A stretch of 64,000 nt of DNA from Pseudogemmobacter faecipullorum. GTDB lineage: Bacteria > Pseudomonadota > Alphaproteobacteria > Rhodobacterales > Rhodobacteraceae. Below the pieces are notes generated by a model. That model saw nothing but the letters and a program-made list of their open reading frames with translations, was not told where the DNA came from and searched no databases. Positions within the stretch are counted from its first letter, which is position 1. The number at the start of each line of letters is the position of its first letter. The position numbers were made by a program, and so were the translations under genes. The stretch lies in contig NZ_JACDXX010000004.1 of assembly GCF_020539525.1 (NCBI RefSeq), positions 1 to 64,000 of the forward strand, given 5' to 3'. This document shows, in pieces, positions 55,601 to 63,556 of the stretch.

Positions 55601-56861
55601 TAGCGTGAAGATCCAGCGGCGGCAGTCGGAGATCCGGCAATCGCTGTCTGAACTGGCCGGAAAGGCTGACCCTTCGGCGGATGAACTCCGTTCGATGGAG
55701 AGCCTCGATACAGAATATCGCAGCAATGAAACCCGCTATCGGGCGGCTTTGATTGCCGAGGATACCGAACGGCGCGAAGCCGGGGCCGAGTTGGAAACCC
55801 GCTCTGACCGGCAGTTTGCCGAACTGGTCGCCGGGTTCGAGCTGCGGCAGGTTGCACTGCATCTGGATGAGGGGCGAAACCTCGATGGCCGCACGGCAGA
55901 GGTGGTGCAGGAATTGCGCTCTGCCGGTGGTTATCGCGGGGTGCCGATCCCGCTCATGGCGCTGGAACAGCGGGCCGGTGAAACCGTGGCGGCGGGCGTT
56001 CCCGATCCGATCCAGACCCGGCCCATTATCGACCGCTTGTTCCCCGGCTCTGTCGCGGCGCAGATGGGCGCGCAAATGATCCAGATCGGTAGCGGTGCTG
56101 TGGAATGGCCCGTCACGACCTCGGCTGTCACGGCAGGCTGGGCTGCGACCGAAACCGGCAATGTCGCTGGCCCGACCGAATACACCACGACCGACAAGGC
56201 GCTGAAACCCGAGCATAACCTTGGCATTCATATGCGGATCACCCGCAAGGCGCTGAAACAATCGGGCGATGCGCTGGAACAGGCGATCCGGCGCGATATG
56301 TCGGGCACGATGGCGGCGGAACTGGACAAGGCGATTTTCCTTGGCACCGGCACGGGCGGGCAGCCTCTGGGCGTTATTCCCGGCGCGGCAACCTATGGCA
56401 TCACCTCGACCCCGGCGGGCGTTGCGGCTTCGTGGGCGGCGCTGCGGGCGGCTGTGGTGCGCTTCATGACCGCCAATGCGGCAAGCGGTCCCTCGGCTGT
56501 GCGGGCGCTTGTGCGGCCTGAACTCTGGGGGTTCCTCGACGGCGTGGAAGCCTTCGCCGGTTCGGGCGTCACCGAATGGTCGCGCATCACTTCGCAGCTT
56601 GGCAGCGTGGTGCAGACCACGAATGCCCTTGCGGCCCCGGCATCGGATGCGACCTCTGTTCTGCTGACCACGAATGCCGGTGGCGTGGCCCCGATCTTTG
56701 TCGGGCTGTGGGGCGCTGTTGACCTGATCCGCGATCCCTTCAGTGATGCGCAATCCGGGGGCTTGCGCCTGACCGCCTTGACCACGGCTGACGTGACTGT
56801 TGCGCGGGGTTCGCAGCTTCAGCTTGTCACCGGGCTTGGCCTGACTGCCGGGGGTGAATGA
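55593..56861 (+). CDS. HK97-fold major capsid protein
   Basis: 422 residues. The N-terminal 90 residues are charged and helical (IQRRQSEIRQSLSELAGKAD), like the HK97 delta/scaffold domain. The body has the capsid pattern VEWPVTTSAVTAGWAATETG, then KPEHNLGIHMRITRKALKQSG, and a domain with AIFLGTGTGGQPLGVI. The C-terminus contains TALTTADVTVARGSQLQLV. It forms the island's shell. Overlaps the protease gene by 4 bp. Confidence 0.93.
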   Translation: MLDSVKIQRRQSEIRQSLSELAGKADPSADELRSMESLDTEYRSNETRYRAALIAEDTERREAGAELETRSDRQFAELVAGFELRQVALHLDEGRNLDGRTAEVVQELRSAGGYRGVPIPLMALEQRAGETVAAGVPDPIQTRPIIDRLFPGSVAAQMGAQMIQIGSGAVEWPVTTSAVTAGWAATETGNVAGPTEYTTTDKALKPEHNLGIHMRITRKALKQSGDALEQAIRRDMSGTMAAELDKAIFLGTGTGGQPLGVIPGAATYGITSTPAGVAASWAALRAAVVRFMTANAASGPSAVRALVRPELWGFLDGVEAFAGSGVTEWSRITSQLGSVVQTTNALAAPASDATSVLLTTNAGGVAPIFVGLWGAVDLIRDPFSDAQSGGLRLTALTTADVTVARGSQLQLVTGLGLTAGGE

Positions 56862-57475
56862 TGGAAAGCCCCGTTTTCTCGGCGGGGCTGGAACTGCGGG
56901 CTGCCGGGGATGGTTCCCGGCGGCTCTCGGGCCGGTTCCCCTATAATAAACGCGCTGTTCTTGACGCGGGCGGCAAGGGGCGGCGTCCAAAGAAAGAGCA
57001 ATTCGCACCGAAGGCTTTCAGCTTCGCGGTGGAAGATCCCGACCGGGATATTCACCTGCTGTCAGGTCATACCTTCGACAAGCCGCTTGCCAGCAAGAAA
57101 GCGAAAACCCTGATCCTGACCGACAGTGCCGATGCTCTGACCTTCGAGGCCATTCTGACGCAAGAAATTCAGCAAGCGTCATGGGTGCGCGATTTTCTTG
57201 CGGCCTTTGCTGCCGGGCTGGTCGGCGGCATTTCCCCCGGCTTTCGGGTGGCCCCGCCCGAGGTGGTGGCAAAGCCCGAGGAAACGACCGAGGAAGATCT
57301 GCGCGAAGGGGATGCGCTGATCCGCACAATCTTCGCGGCGATCCTGTTTGAATTGTCGCTGGTCACGCGACCTGCATACCACGAAACGGACGTTTCGCTC
57401 CGCTCATGGCAAACGCATCAGGACCGGCTGCCGGTGCGCGGTCTGATCCATCCTATGAACAGGTGGCGGGCATGA
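56858..57475 (+). CDS. HK97-family prohead protease
   Basis: 205 residues. The catalytic His is in LLSGHTFDKPL and the probable Ser in GGISPGFRV, with FELSLVTRPAYHETDV near the C-terminus, as in S78 proteases. It would cleave the capsid N-terminal domain during maturation. It lies after the capsid gene, whereas the common order is protease before capsid. ATG at 56858 or 56861. Confidence 0.88.
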   Translation: MMESPVFSAGLELRAAGDGSRRLSGRFPYNKRAVLDAGGKGRRPKKEQFAPKAFSFAVEDPDRDIHLLSGHTFDKPLASKKAKTLILTDSADALTFEAILTQEIQQASWVRDFLAAFAAGLVGGISPGFRVAPPEVVAKPEETTEEDLREGDALIRTIFAAILFELSLVTRPAYHETDVSLRSWQTHQDRLPVRGLIHPMNRWRA

Positions 57476-58005
57476 TCGAGATTGCGCAGATCCATCAGGC
57501 CGAGGGCGTTCCTGTGGAATGGCCCGCTGTCATCGGGGTGACGGGCGATCTGCTGGCGACATGCTGGGCGCGGATCGAGCATTACATATCGCGGCGGTTC
57601 GTGGCGCGTCCGGTGGTCTGGACGCTGACAGCCTCGGGCGGTGACTGGCAGCCGCCTTTGGGGCCGGTGAACGGCGGGGCCGCTCCGGCGTGGTTCCTCT
57701 GGCGCGATGGCGAATGGCAGGAAATCACGGTGCAGCGTGGCCCGTTCGGCTATCTGCTGCCTGCTGGCACTGTCATGGCGGAATTGAACGTGGGGCAAGG
57801 CCCGGTGCCTGCGCCCGTCTCCGAGGCGATCCGGCGGCTTGCGGGCTATCTCTCTGCCGAGGTGGAAGGGCCTGCGGGGGCGCGGTCCTATAGCGCCAAT
57901 GTCGGGCAACTGGCCGAAAGCTGGACCCGTGACCCTGCGGCGGCTGCACGGGCGCTGCAAAATTCTGGGGCGGCTGATCTGCTGCGCCCGTATCGGAGGG
58001 CCTGA
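57472..58005 (+). CDS. Head-tail connector protein (gp6-like)
   Basis: 177 residues. PVEWPAVIGVTGDLLATCWARIEHYISRRF and a C-terminal RLAGYLSAEVEG region fit gp6-like head completion proteins of HK97-type phages. It joins the portal to the neck. ATG 57472 overlaps the protease stop by 4 bp. The next gene, portal, follows by 2 bp. Confidence 0.7.
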   Translation: MIEIAQIHQAEGVPVEWPAVIGVTGDLLATCWARIEHYISRRFVARPVVWTLTASGGDWQPPLGPVNGGAAPAWFLWRDGEWQEITVQRGPFGYLLPAGTVMAELNVGQGPVPAPVSEAIRRLAGYLSAEVEGPAGARSYSANVGQLAESWTRDPAAAARALQNSGAADLLRPYRRA

Positions 58006-58007
58006 CA

Positions 58008-59087
58008 ATGGGCATCATGGATATTTTCCGGCGCAAGCCCGAGGTTGAAACCCGTTCCAGCGGCACGGGATACACGGCGCAACTGATCGGGGCGCGGCAG
58101 GCATATATTGCGGGCGTCTCCGGCATCGGGGAACTCACTGCCACGGTGCAGGGCTGTGTGAGCCTCTGGGAAGGGGGCTTGTCGCTGGCTGACGTGCAGG
58201 GGGCACCGCTGCTGGATCGGCGCTCTATGGCCGTCTGCGCCCGCTCTCTGGCGCTTCGGGGCGAATGTGTGTTCCTGATCGGTGATGCCCTTATCCCGGC
58301 TGTCGATTGGGAAGTGACAACCCGCCACGGGGTGCCGAGGGCTTACCGGCTGTCATTGCCCGAGGCAGGCGGCAACACCACGACCACGGCACTTGCTGCC
58401 GAGGTGCTGCATTTCCGGGTGGCCCCCGATCCGGCTCAGCCCTGGACCGGGCAGGCCCCTTTGCGCCGATCCAGTCTGACGGCGGGCCTGTTGCAGACCA
58501 TCGAGGCGGGTCTGGCTGAGGTTTACAGCAATGCGCCGATGGGTTCGCAGGTGGTGCCATTCCCCGAATCGCAGGACGTGGACCTGCACGAATTGGGCCG
58601 GGGCTTTCGCGGGCAGCGTGGCCGGGTGCTGGTGCGCGAGAGCGTCAACGTCTCGGCGGCTGGTGGCCCGACCCCGGCACAGGACTGGAAACCGCAGGAC
58701 GTGACGCCGGACCTGCGGGGCATGCAGCCGCTTGAGCATCTGGCCTCGGCCCGTCACGCGATCTGCAATGCGTTCGGCGTCCTGCCCGGCCTGTTCGTGG
58801 GTGAGGCGCAGGGGCCTCTGGTGCGGGAAGCGCAGCGGCATCTGGCGCAGTGGACCCTGCAACCGCTGGCAATGCAGATGGCCGAGGAAGCGGCGGCAAA
58901 GCTGGGCGGGCCGGTGATGATTGACGTGATGCGGCCCTTGCAAGCGTTTGATTCTGGCAACCGTGCCCGATCCGCCGGGGCAATCATTTCCGCGCTGGCC
59001 GAAGCCAAGGCAGCAGGGCTGGACCCGGCGCAGGTAGATCTTGCCCTGTCGCTGGTCAACTGGGGCAAGGATGATGGGGCGGCTTAG
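58008..59087 (+). CDS. Phage portal protein
   Basis: 359 residues. It resembles HK97-family portals: an N-terminal FRRKPEVE, VLHFRVAPDPAQPWTGQAPLRR in the middle, and a C-terminal part with FGVLPGLFVGEAQGPLVREAQRHLAQWTLQPLAMQM, a typical portal helical block. It forms the DNA-entry ring of the head. It is the last gene of the late operon. Confidence 0.88.
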   Translation: MGIMDIFRRKPEVETRSSGTGYTAQLIGARQAYIAGVSGIGELTATVQGCVSLWEGGLSLADVQGAPLLDRRSMAVCARSLALRGECVFLIGDALIPAVDWEVTTRHGVPRAYRLSLPEAGGNTTTTALAAEVLHFRVAPDPAQPWTGQAPLRRSSLTAGLLQTIEAGLAEVYSNAPMGSQVVPFPESQDVDLHELGRGFRGQRGRVLVRESVNVSAAGGPTPAQDWKPQDVTPDLRGMQPLEHLASARHAICNAFGVLPGLFVGEAQGPLVREAQRHLAQWTLQPLAMQMAEEAAAKLGGPVMIDVMRPLQAFDSGNRARSAGAIISALAEAKAAGLDPAQVDLALSLVNWGKDDGAA

Positions 59088-59110
59088 TATGTGCTATCAG
59101 GCGAAGGCCT

Positions 59111-59773
59111 CTAGGCCTTTGCAGCTTTAGTGGCTTTGAGGAGTTTCTTCTCTATGCGGGCAATGTGCTTGGGCCAGTCATCTTCCCAGCCTGTTCTTTG
59201 TGCGGTCAAGCACAGTTCTAGGGCCTTATCGAAATCACCTTTCTTCTCGGCGACAATACGCAGCCGCGTAAATCCTGGGTGCCTCGGGATATGATTGTAT
59301 TCTTTTGAAAATGCTTGAGCAGTTTCTTCGTGAAAGCTGACGGCCATCTCGGCGCATTTTACACTGTTATCAAGTGCTCCCGAGACAGTCTCGCGCCAGC
59401 GATAAAAGGTTTCACTAAGATTGTAGAGCGCAAAGTGTCGGTCGATGATGTTCATGTCATCCCCCAAGTGCTCCATTGCTTTGTTCAGGAATGCGATTGC
59501 ACAATGTTCATGCCCCGGCTTGCTGAACCACGTGGCCGCATTAGAAAGGTAGCTGAACCGATTAGGGCTATGTGAAAATGGGCCACCTTCAACAAGTGGC
59601 CGGGGCCGCCCACCGAGTGGGGCGTATGTGTCCGCCATCCATTCTCTATCTGATTCTGAGAAGGTCGAAAGCCACCAGTCTTCAAGGCCCATCGCAGCAA
59701 TATCACCCATGACCTTGGGCACATGAGGCGGGGGATTTGATTTGGAAGCCTTGTTGATGAACCATCGGAGCAT
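59111..59773 (-). CDS. Island accessory protein with TPR-like helices
   Basis: 220 residues, no family recognised. Helical repeats with AIAFLNKAMEHLGDD, ALYNLSETFYRWRET and DFDKALELCLTAQRTGW suggest TPR-like organisation. The C-terminus is lysine-rich. It is transcribed opposite to the late operon, at the position where satellites often carry cargo such as anti-phage genes. Composition is more AT-rich than the head genes. Confidence 0.65.
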   Translation of the reverse strand: MLRWFINKASKSNPPPHVPKVMGDIAAMGLEDWWLSTFSESDREWMADTYAPLGGRPRPLVEGGPFSHSPNRFSYLSNAATWFSKPGHEHCAIAFLNKAMEHLGDDMNIIDRHFALYNLSETFYRWRETVSGALDNSVKCAEMAVSFHEETAQAFSKEYNHIPRHPGFTRLRIVAEKKGDFDKALELCLTAQRTGWEDDWPKHIARIEKKLLKATKAAKA

Positions 59774-59888
59774 GAGTCTCCCTCCTCCTTGCGCTTTACC
59801 TGATTAGAATGGCTTCAGCTTAGTTGCTGGGGTTCAACGTGTCGCCAGGAAGTTCATGGGTTTGCTGCCGGAACTAGCTTAGCCAGCT

Positions 59889-59910
59889 TGTTCCCCTGGC
59901 GTTCCCCAGA
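59889..59910 (+). repeat. Tandem repeat, candidate integrase arm sites (right end)
   Basis: TGTTCCCC and GTTCCCCAGA lie 11-12 bp apart in the same orientation as the pair near the left end (49255-49277). Confidence 0.4.
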
Positions 59911-59922
59911 ACTACCAAAAGC

Positions 59923-59953
59923 AAAAGGCCGCCCCGAAGGGCGGCCTTTTTTT
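59923..59953 (-). terminator. Island-borne terminator for tRNA-Thr
   Basis: GGCCGCCC-CGAA-GGGCGGCC hairpin with A/T runs on both sides, 22 bp from the tRNA 3' end. It lies inside the island and would replace the tRNA terminator displaced by integration. Confidence 0.8.
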
Positions 59954-59974
59954 GCTGGTATTCCAGTAAGATAC

Positions 59975-60022
59975 TGGTGCCGCTGAAGGGACTCGAACCC
60001 CCGACCCCATCATTACGAATGA
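59975..60022 (-). repeat. Right attachment site (48-bp att repeat, in tRNA-Thr)
   Basis: Identical to 49079-49126. It is part of the complete tRNA-Thr. Confidence 0.95.
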
Positions 60023-60050
60023 CGTGCTCTACCAGCTGAGCTACAGCGGC
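59975..60050 (-). tRNA. tRNA-Thr (anticodon CGT)
   Basis: Minus-strand gene: acceptor GCCGCTG pairs with CAGCGGC, anticodon arm CGTCA-TTCGTAA-TGATG gives anticodon CGT, T arm includes GGGTTCGAGTC, and CCA is encoded. The 3' part is shared with the island's left end. Confidence 0.95.
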
Positions 60051-60696
60051 GCCTTTTCCTTGCGGGCCGGGGTGATCCCGGTCCTGTCTCCTGCGCGAAA
60101 GCCACCGGGCTGTCGCGACCGGTTGAATTTCCGGGGATAATTCCCCCGGGAAGCGCAACCCGGATACAGGTCGAGGCCTTAGCCTTTCGCTTTTGGGAAT
60201 GCAAGAGCGGAAAACGGGGCGGATGTGCCGCCGGACTGCCCCGGCACTGCTCTGCTGCGAGGGCGCAACCGGAAAATCACTGCAGATCGCCTCGCGCGCC
60301 TGAATCAAGTGCTTGCAGCGCGGCGGGACATCAGAAATATAATTGTCGGGTGATGTGAACCCATGCGGCAGGTGCGAAGACCTGCCCTGCGGGAGCACAG
60401 GGCCAGAACAGGAAAACGTGTGCGAAGGGACATAATGTCCAGGGCAGAAGCCCGCAGTCTGAGGAAAGTGGCCCGGATGCTTCCGGTGTCACCTGAACCG
60501 GGCTGTGAAACACGGCGCCAGACGACAGAGACAGGCGATGCGGCTGGCGGTGAGGATTGCCCTGAGGGGGCAGCCCCGGTCGACCGATGTAGCTCGCTGC
60601 GTCGCGCCGGCCCGGGCGCAAAACTTCGATGGACCACTGATCTCGTTCTGACGGCGCATCGCCTCTGCGCCCCATCTTTCTTTGTGCAAAATAACC
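60051..60696. other. Non-coding stretch between tRNA-Thr and the TerC gene
   Basis: About 650 bp with no supported gene. It may hold the tRNA-Thr promoter and the long leader of the TerC-like gene. Several GC-rich hairpins are visible, e.g. GGGGGCAGCCCC near 60566. Confidence 0.5.
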
Positions 60697-60699
60697 ATG

Positions 60700-60736
60700 G
60701 CCGTGCGGGCAGCAGTCCCGCGCGGCTTTCTCTTTT
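60700..60736 (+). promoter_or_regulatory. Terminator-like hairpin in the TerC leader, possible riboswitch/attenuator
   Basis: GCCGTGCGGG-CAGCAGT-CCCGCGCGGC forms a 10-bp stem followed by TTTCTCTTTT, ending 15 bp before the GTG start. Its place just ahead of a gene suggests premature termination control. TerC-type genes are often under the manganese-sensing yybP-ykoY riboswitch, but I could not confirm that aptamer upstream. Confidence 0.45.
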
Positions 60737-60750
60737 CGGAGCAAACGCCC

Positions 60751-62307
60751 GTGTTATTTGAATGGATGTCTGACCCCGCTGCCTGGGCCGGTCTTGCCAC
60801 TCTCATCGTTCTCGAGATTGTCCTCGGGATCGACAACCTAGTTTTCATTGCCGTACTGGCAGAAAAACTGCCACCGCATCAGCGTGACAGGGCACGGGTG
60901 ATCGGCCTTGGCCTCGCGCTTGGCATGCGTTTCGTCCTGCTGGCCTCGATCGCCTGGATTGTCACCCTGCAGGCGAATCTGTTCACTTTGTTCGGACATG
61001 GCTTCTCGGGGCGCGACCTGATCCTGATTTTCGGCGGTCTGTTCCTGCTGTTTAAAGGCACGATGGAACTGCATGAGCGGCTGGAGGGCCATCAGAGCGC
61101 GAAGGCGCAGAATGTGGTCTATGCCTCTTTCGCCCAGGTGCTGATCCAGATCGTGGTGCTGGATGCGGTGTTCTCGCTGGATTCGGTGATCACGGCGGTG
61201 GGCATGGTTGAGCATCTGTCGATCATGTATATCGCGGTGATCGTGGCAATGTCGGTGATGCTGCTGATGGCCAAGCCGCTGATGAATTTCGTCTCGAAAC
61301 ATCCGACCGTGGTCATTCTCTGCCTCGGCTTCCTGATGATGATTGGCTTCTCGCTGATTGTTGAAGGGTTCGAGTTCCATATCCCCAAGGGCTATCTCTA
61401 TGCCGCGATCGGCTTCTCGGTCGGGATCGAGGCGCTGAACCAGATCGGCCGGCGCAACCGCGAGCGGTTTATCACCTCGGGCGATCTGCGCGACCGCACC
61501 GCCGAGGCGGTGCTGCGTCTGCTGGGCGGGCGCAAGGGCGAGGAGCTGGGCGGAACCGCGGATGTGATCGCGGTGCAATCCGCCGAACAGTCGCTGTTTG
61601 CGCCGGAAGAGAAAGAGATGATCCAGGGCGTGCTGGGGCTGAATGAGCGCCCGGCCACTTCGGTCATGACGCCGCGCAATGAGATCGACTGGATCGACCT
61701 CAATGCGGGTGAGGCCAGAATCCGCGAGCAGATCCTCGAGCAGAAACATTCCCGTTTCCTGATCGCGCGCGGCAGCCTGGATGATTTCATCGGCGTGGCG
61801 CTGGCGCGGGATCTGATGCGCGATCTGCTGACCGATGGTGAAATCCAGGTCGAACGTTCGGTGCGTGAACCGCTGGTGCTGCATGAAAGCGTATCGGTGC
61901 TGAAACTGATGGAGCAGCTGCGCCGTGCGCCGGTGCAGCTGGCGGTGATCGTCGATGAATTCGGCTCGCTCGAGGGGATCGTCACGCCCACGGATATGCT
62001 GGAGGCGATTGCCGGTGATTTCCCCGATGAGGATGAGGCCCCGGCGACCGAGGAACGCGGCGATGATGGCTCCTGGCTGGTAGATGGCTGGATGGATATC
62101 CGCCGGGCCTCGCAGCTTCTGGAGGCTGATCTTGAGGATGAGACCGAGCGCTATTCGACCCTGGCCGGCTATCTGCTCTGGCGTCTCGGACATATGCCTG
62201 TCGTGGGGGAGCAGATGGAGTTTGACAATCTGCGCTTTGAGATTGTCGCGATGAATGGCCGGGCGATTGATAAGATCCGCGTTGCCCGCAAACCATCGCT
62301 GTTCTGA
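60751..62307 (+). CDS. TerC-family membrane protein with CBS pair and CorC/HlyC domain
   Basis: About 518 residues. The N-terminal TerC domain (about 1-240) has several membrane helices, [13 protein letters not shown] and [18 protein letters not shown] carrying the conserved acidic residues. Two CBS motifs follow (about 300-420; [13 protein letters not shown] and [19 protein letters not shown]), then a CorC/HlyC C-terminal domain. Likely a metal (manganese) exporter or tolerance protein. A GTG start at 60751 is chosen because [12 protein letters not shown] is the usual family opening. Confidence 0.85.
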   Translation: MLFEWMSDPAAWAGLATLIVLEIVLGIDNLVFIAVLAEKLPPHQRDRARVIGLGLALGMRFVLLASIAWIVTLQANLFTLFGHGFSGRDLILIFGGLFLLFKGTMELHERLEGHQSAKAQNVVYASFAQVLIQIVVLDAVFSLDSVITAVGMVEHLSIMYIAVIVAMSVMLLMAKPLMNFVSKHPTVVILCLGFLMMIGFSLIVEGFEFHIPKGYLYAAIGFSVGIEALNQIGRRNRERFITSGDLRDRTAEAVLRLLGGRKGEELGGTADVIAVQSAEQSLFAPEEKEMIQGVLGLNERPATSVMTPRNEIDWIDLNAGEARIREQILEQKHSRFLIARGSLDDFIGVALARDLMRDLLTDGEIQVERSVREPLVLHESVSVLKLMEQLRRAPVQLAVIVDEFGSLEGIVTPTDMLEAIAGDFPDEDEAPATEERGDDGSWLVDGWMDIRRASQLLEADLEDETERYSTLAGYLLWRLGHMPVVGEQMEFDNLRFEIVAMNGRAIDKIRVARKPSLF

Positions 62308-62337
62308 ACCTGCCTCGTGCAGGGCTGAAACTTCCAG

Positions 62338-62365
62338 GGCCCGGATCGCAGGATCCGGGCCTTTT
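62338..62365 (+). terminator. Terminator of the TerC-like gene
   Basis: GGCCCGGATC-GCAG-GATCCGGGCC hairpin followed by TTTT, 31 bp past the stop. Confidence 0.88.
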
Positions 62366-62485
62366 CTGTCTGCCGCCCGCTTCGGCCAGGGACAGAGCGG
62401 TAGCCCATATTCTTTTCTCGGCCGACAGCGTAATGTTGTGAAAATTCAGCCGGGCCAACCGGCGGACAGGCAGAGAGGGGGAGCT

Positions 62486-63556
62486 ATGCGGGAACCAGGT
62501 GTCAGGCGCTTTGTCGCCCGTGGAGTGGCGCATATCGACGTGCTCTATGATGGCGCGCCGGTCGCGGTTTCTTTCGTTCTGGTGCCGCAGTTTACCATGC
62601 TGGCCTTCACCTCGGCGGTGGAGCCTTTCCGGGTGGCCAATCAGCTTTCAGGCAAGACCCTGTTCGAATGGGCGGTCTGGTCGGCCGAGGGGGAGCCGGT
62701 CAGCGCGTCAAACGGCATGACCATGGTGGTTGATGGCGCTTTGCCGGCCGAGGCACCGCCCGGCTATGTCCTGGTCTGTGCCGGGGTTGAGCCTGAGCGC
62801 CATCTCAGCCGCAAACTGGCTGACTGGATCCGGGTGCAATGGCGGCGCGGGCGCACGGTGGGCAGCCTGTGTACCGGCGCCTATACCCTTGCTAGGGCGG
62901 GAATCCTGAAGAACCGCCAGTTTACCCTGCATTGGGAGAATATTCCCGGGTTCCGTGAATCCTGGCCCGATCTGGAGCCGGAGCGGCGGCTCTATTGTAT
63001 CGACAACCGGGTGATCACCAGTGCCGGTGGCGTGGCGGCGGCCGAGCTGGCGCTGCGGCTGATCTCGGATCACTATGGGCCCGAGCTGGGCCAGGCCGTG
63101 ATGAATATGTGCCTGCTCTCCAATCTGCGTCTGCCCAATGATGACCAGATGCCCTCGCTCGCGGCACGTCTTGGCACGCGAAATGAGCATGTGGTCCGCG
63201 CGGTGGCCTGGCTGGAAAGCCGGATCGCGGATGAGTTTCGCCTTGATGACTGTGCCGAACATGTCGGGGTGACGCCGCGTCAGATCCAGCGGCTGTTCCG
63301 CCGCTATCTGGGGGTGACGCCGGTGCAATATCTCAACAGCCTGCGGCTGTCGCATGGACGGATGCTGCTCTCTGAGACCAATATGACGGTGATGGAGGTG
63401 GCGGTGGCCTGCGGTTATGTCTCGGCCTCGCATTTTGCCAAGAGCTTCCGGCGCAAATATGGCGTGGCGCCCGGAAAATATACCCATTTCCCGGGCCATG
63501 CGCAGACCCTCGCTAAAGCGCCGCGAGCGGTGCGGCGCGAAGCGATTGCCAGCTGA
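62486..63556 (+). CDS. GlxA-family AraC-type transcriptional regulator
   Basis: About 356 residues. An N-terminal DJ-1/PfpI-like domain (SFVLVPQFTMLAFTSAVEPFR, SLCTGAYTLARAGILK) is followed by a C-terminal AraC helix-turn-helix domain (DDCAEHVGVTPRQIQRLFRRY and CGYVSASHFAKSFRRKYG). This is the layout of GlxA regulators, some of which sense choline-derived or arginine metabolites. The ATG at 62486 has GGGGGAG upstream. Target genes are not identifiable here. Confidence 0.9.
   Translation: MREPGVRRFVARGVAHIDVLYDGAPVAVSFVLVPQFTMLAFTSAVEPFRVANQLSGKTLFEWAVWSAEGEPVSASNGMTMVVDGALPAEAPPGYVLVCAGVEPERHLSRKLADWIRVQWRRGRTVGSLCTGAYTLARAGILKNRQFTLHWENIPGFRESWPDLEPERRLYCIDNRVITSAGGVAAAELALRLISDHYGPELGQAVMNMCLLSNLRLPNDDQMPSLAARLGTRNEHVVRAVAWLESRIADEFRLDDCAEHVGVTPRQIQRLFRRYLGVTPVQYLNSLRLSHGRMLLSETNMTVMEVAVACGYVSASHFAKSFRRKYGVAPGKYTHFPGHAQTLAKAPRAVRREAIAS

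Larger units (their letters stand above)
49079..60022. mobile_element. Capsid-forming satellite (cf-PICI-like) island in tRNA-Thr
   Basis: A 10.9 kb element bounded by 48-bp direct repeats of the tRNA-Thr(CGT) 3' part. Contents in order: tyrosine integrase, accessory gene, AlpA-like regulator, small protein, RepA-like ATPase, iteron region, head-closure protein, large terminase, HNH nuclease, HK97 capsid, prohead protease, connector, portal, and one leftward accessory gene. There are no tail, tape-measure, baseplate, lysis or CI-type repressor genes. This gene set fits a satellite that packages itself in its own head and borrows tails. A decayed prophage is the alternative, but every gene appears intact and tightly packed. 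Confidence 0.8.

Noticed and set aside
49079-60022. Gene transfer agent or complete prophage
   Set aside because: No tail, tape-measure, baseplate, lysis or repressor genes are present. Att repeats and an integrase are not features of GTA clusters, which are much longer and not tRNA-bounded.
60838-62193. 451-codon open frame opposite the TerC gene
   Set aside because: Histidine-rich, low-complexity shadow of the CBS/TerC coding sequence.
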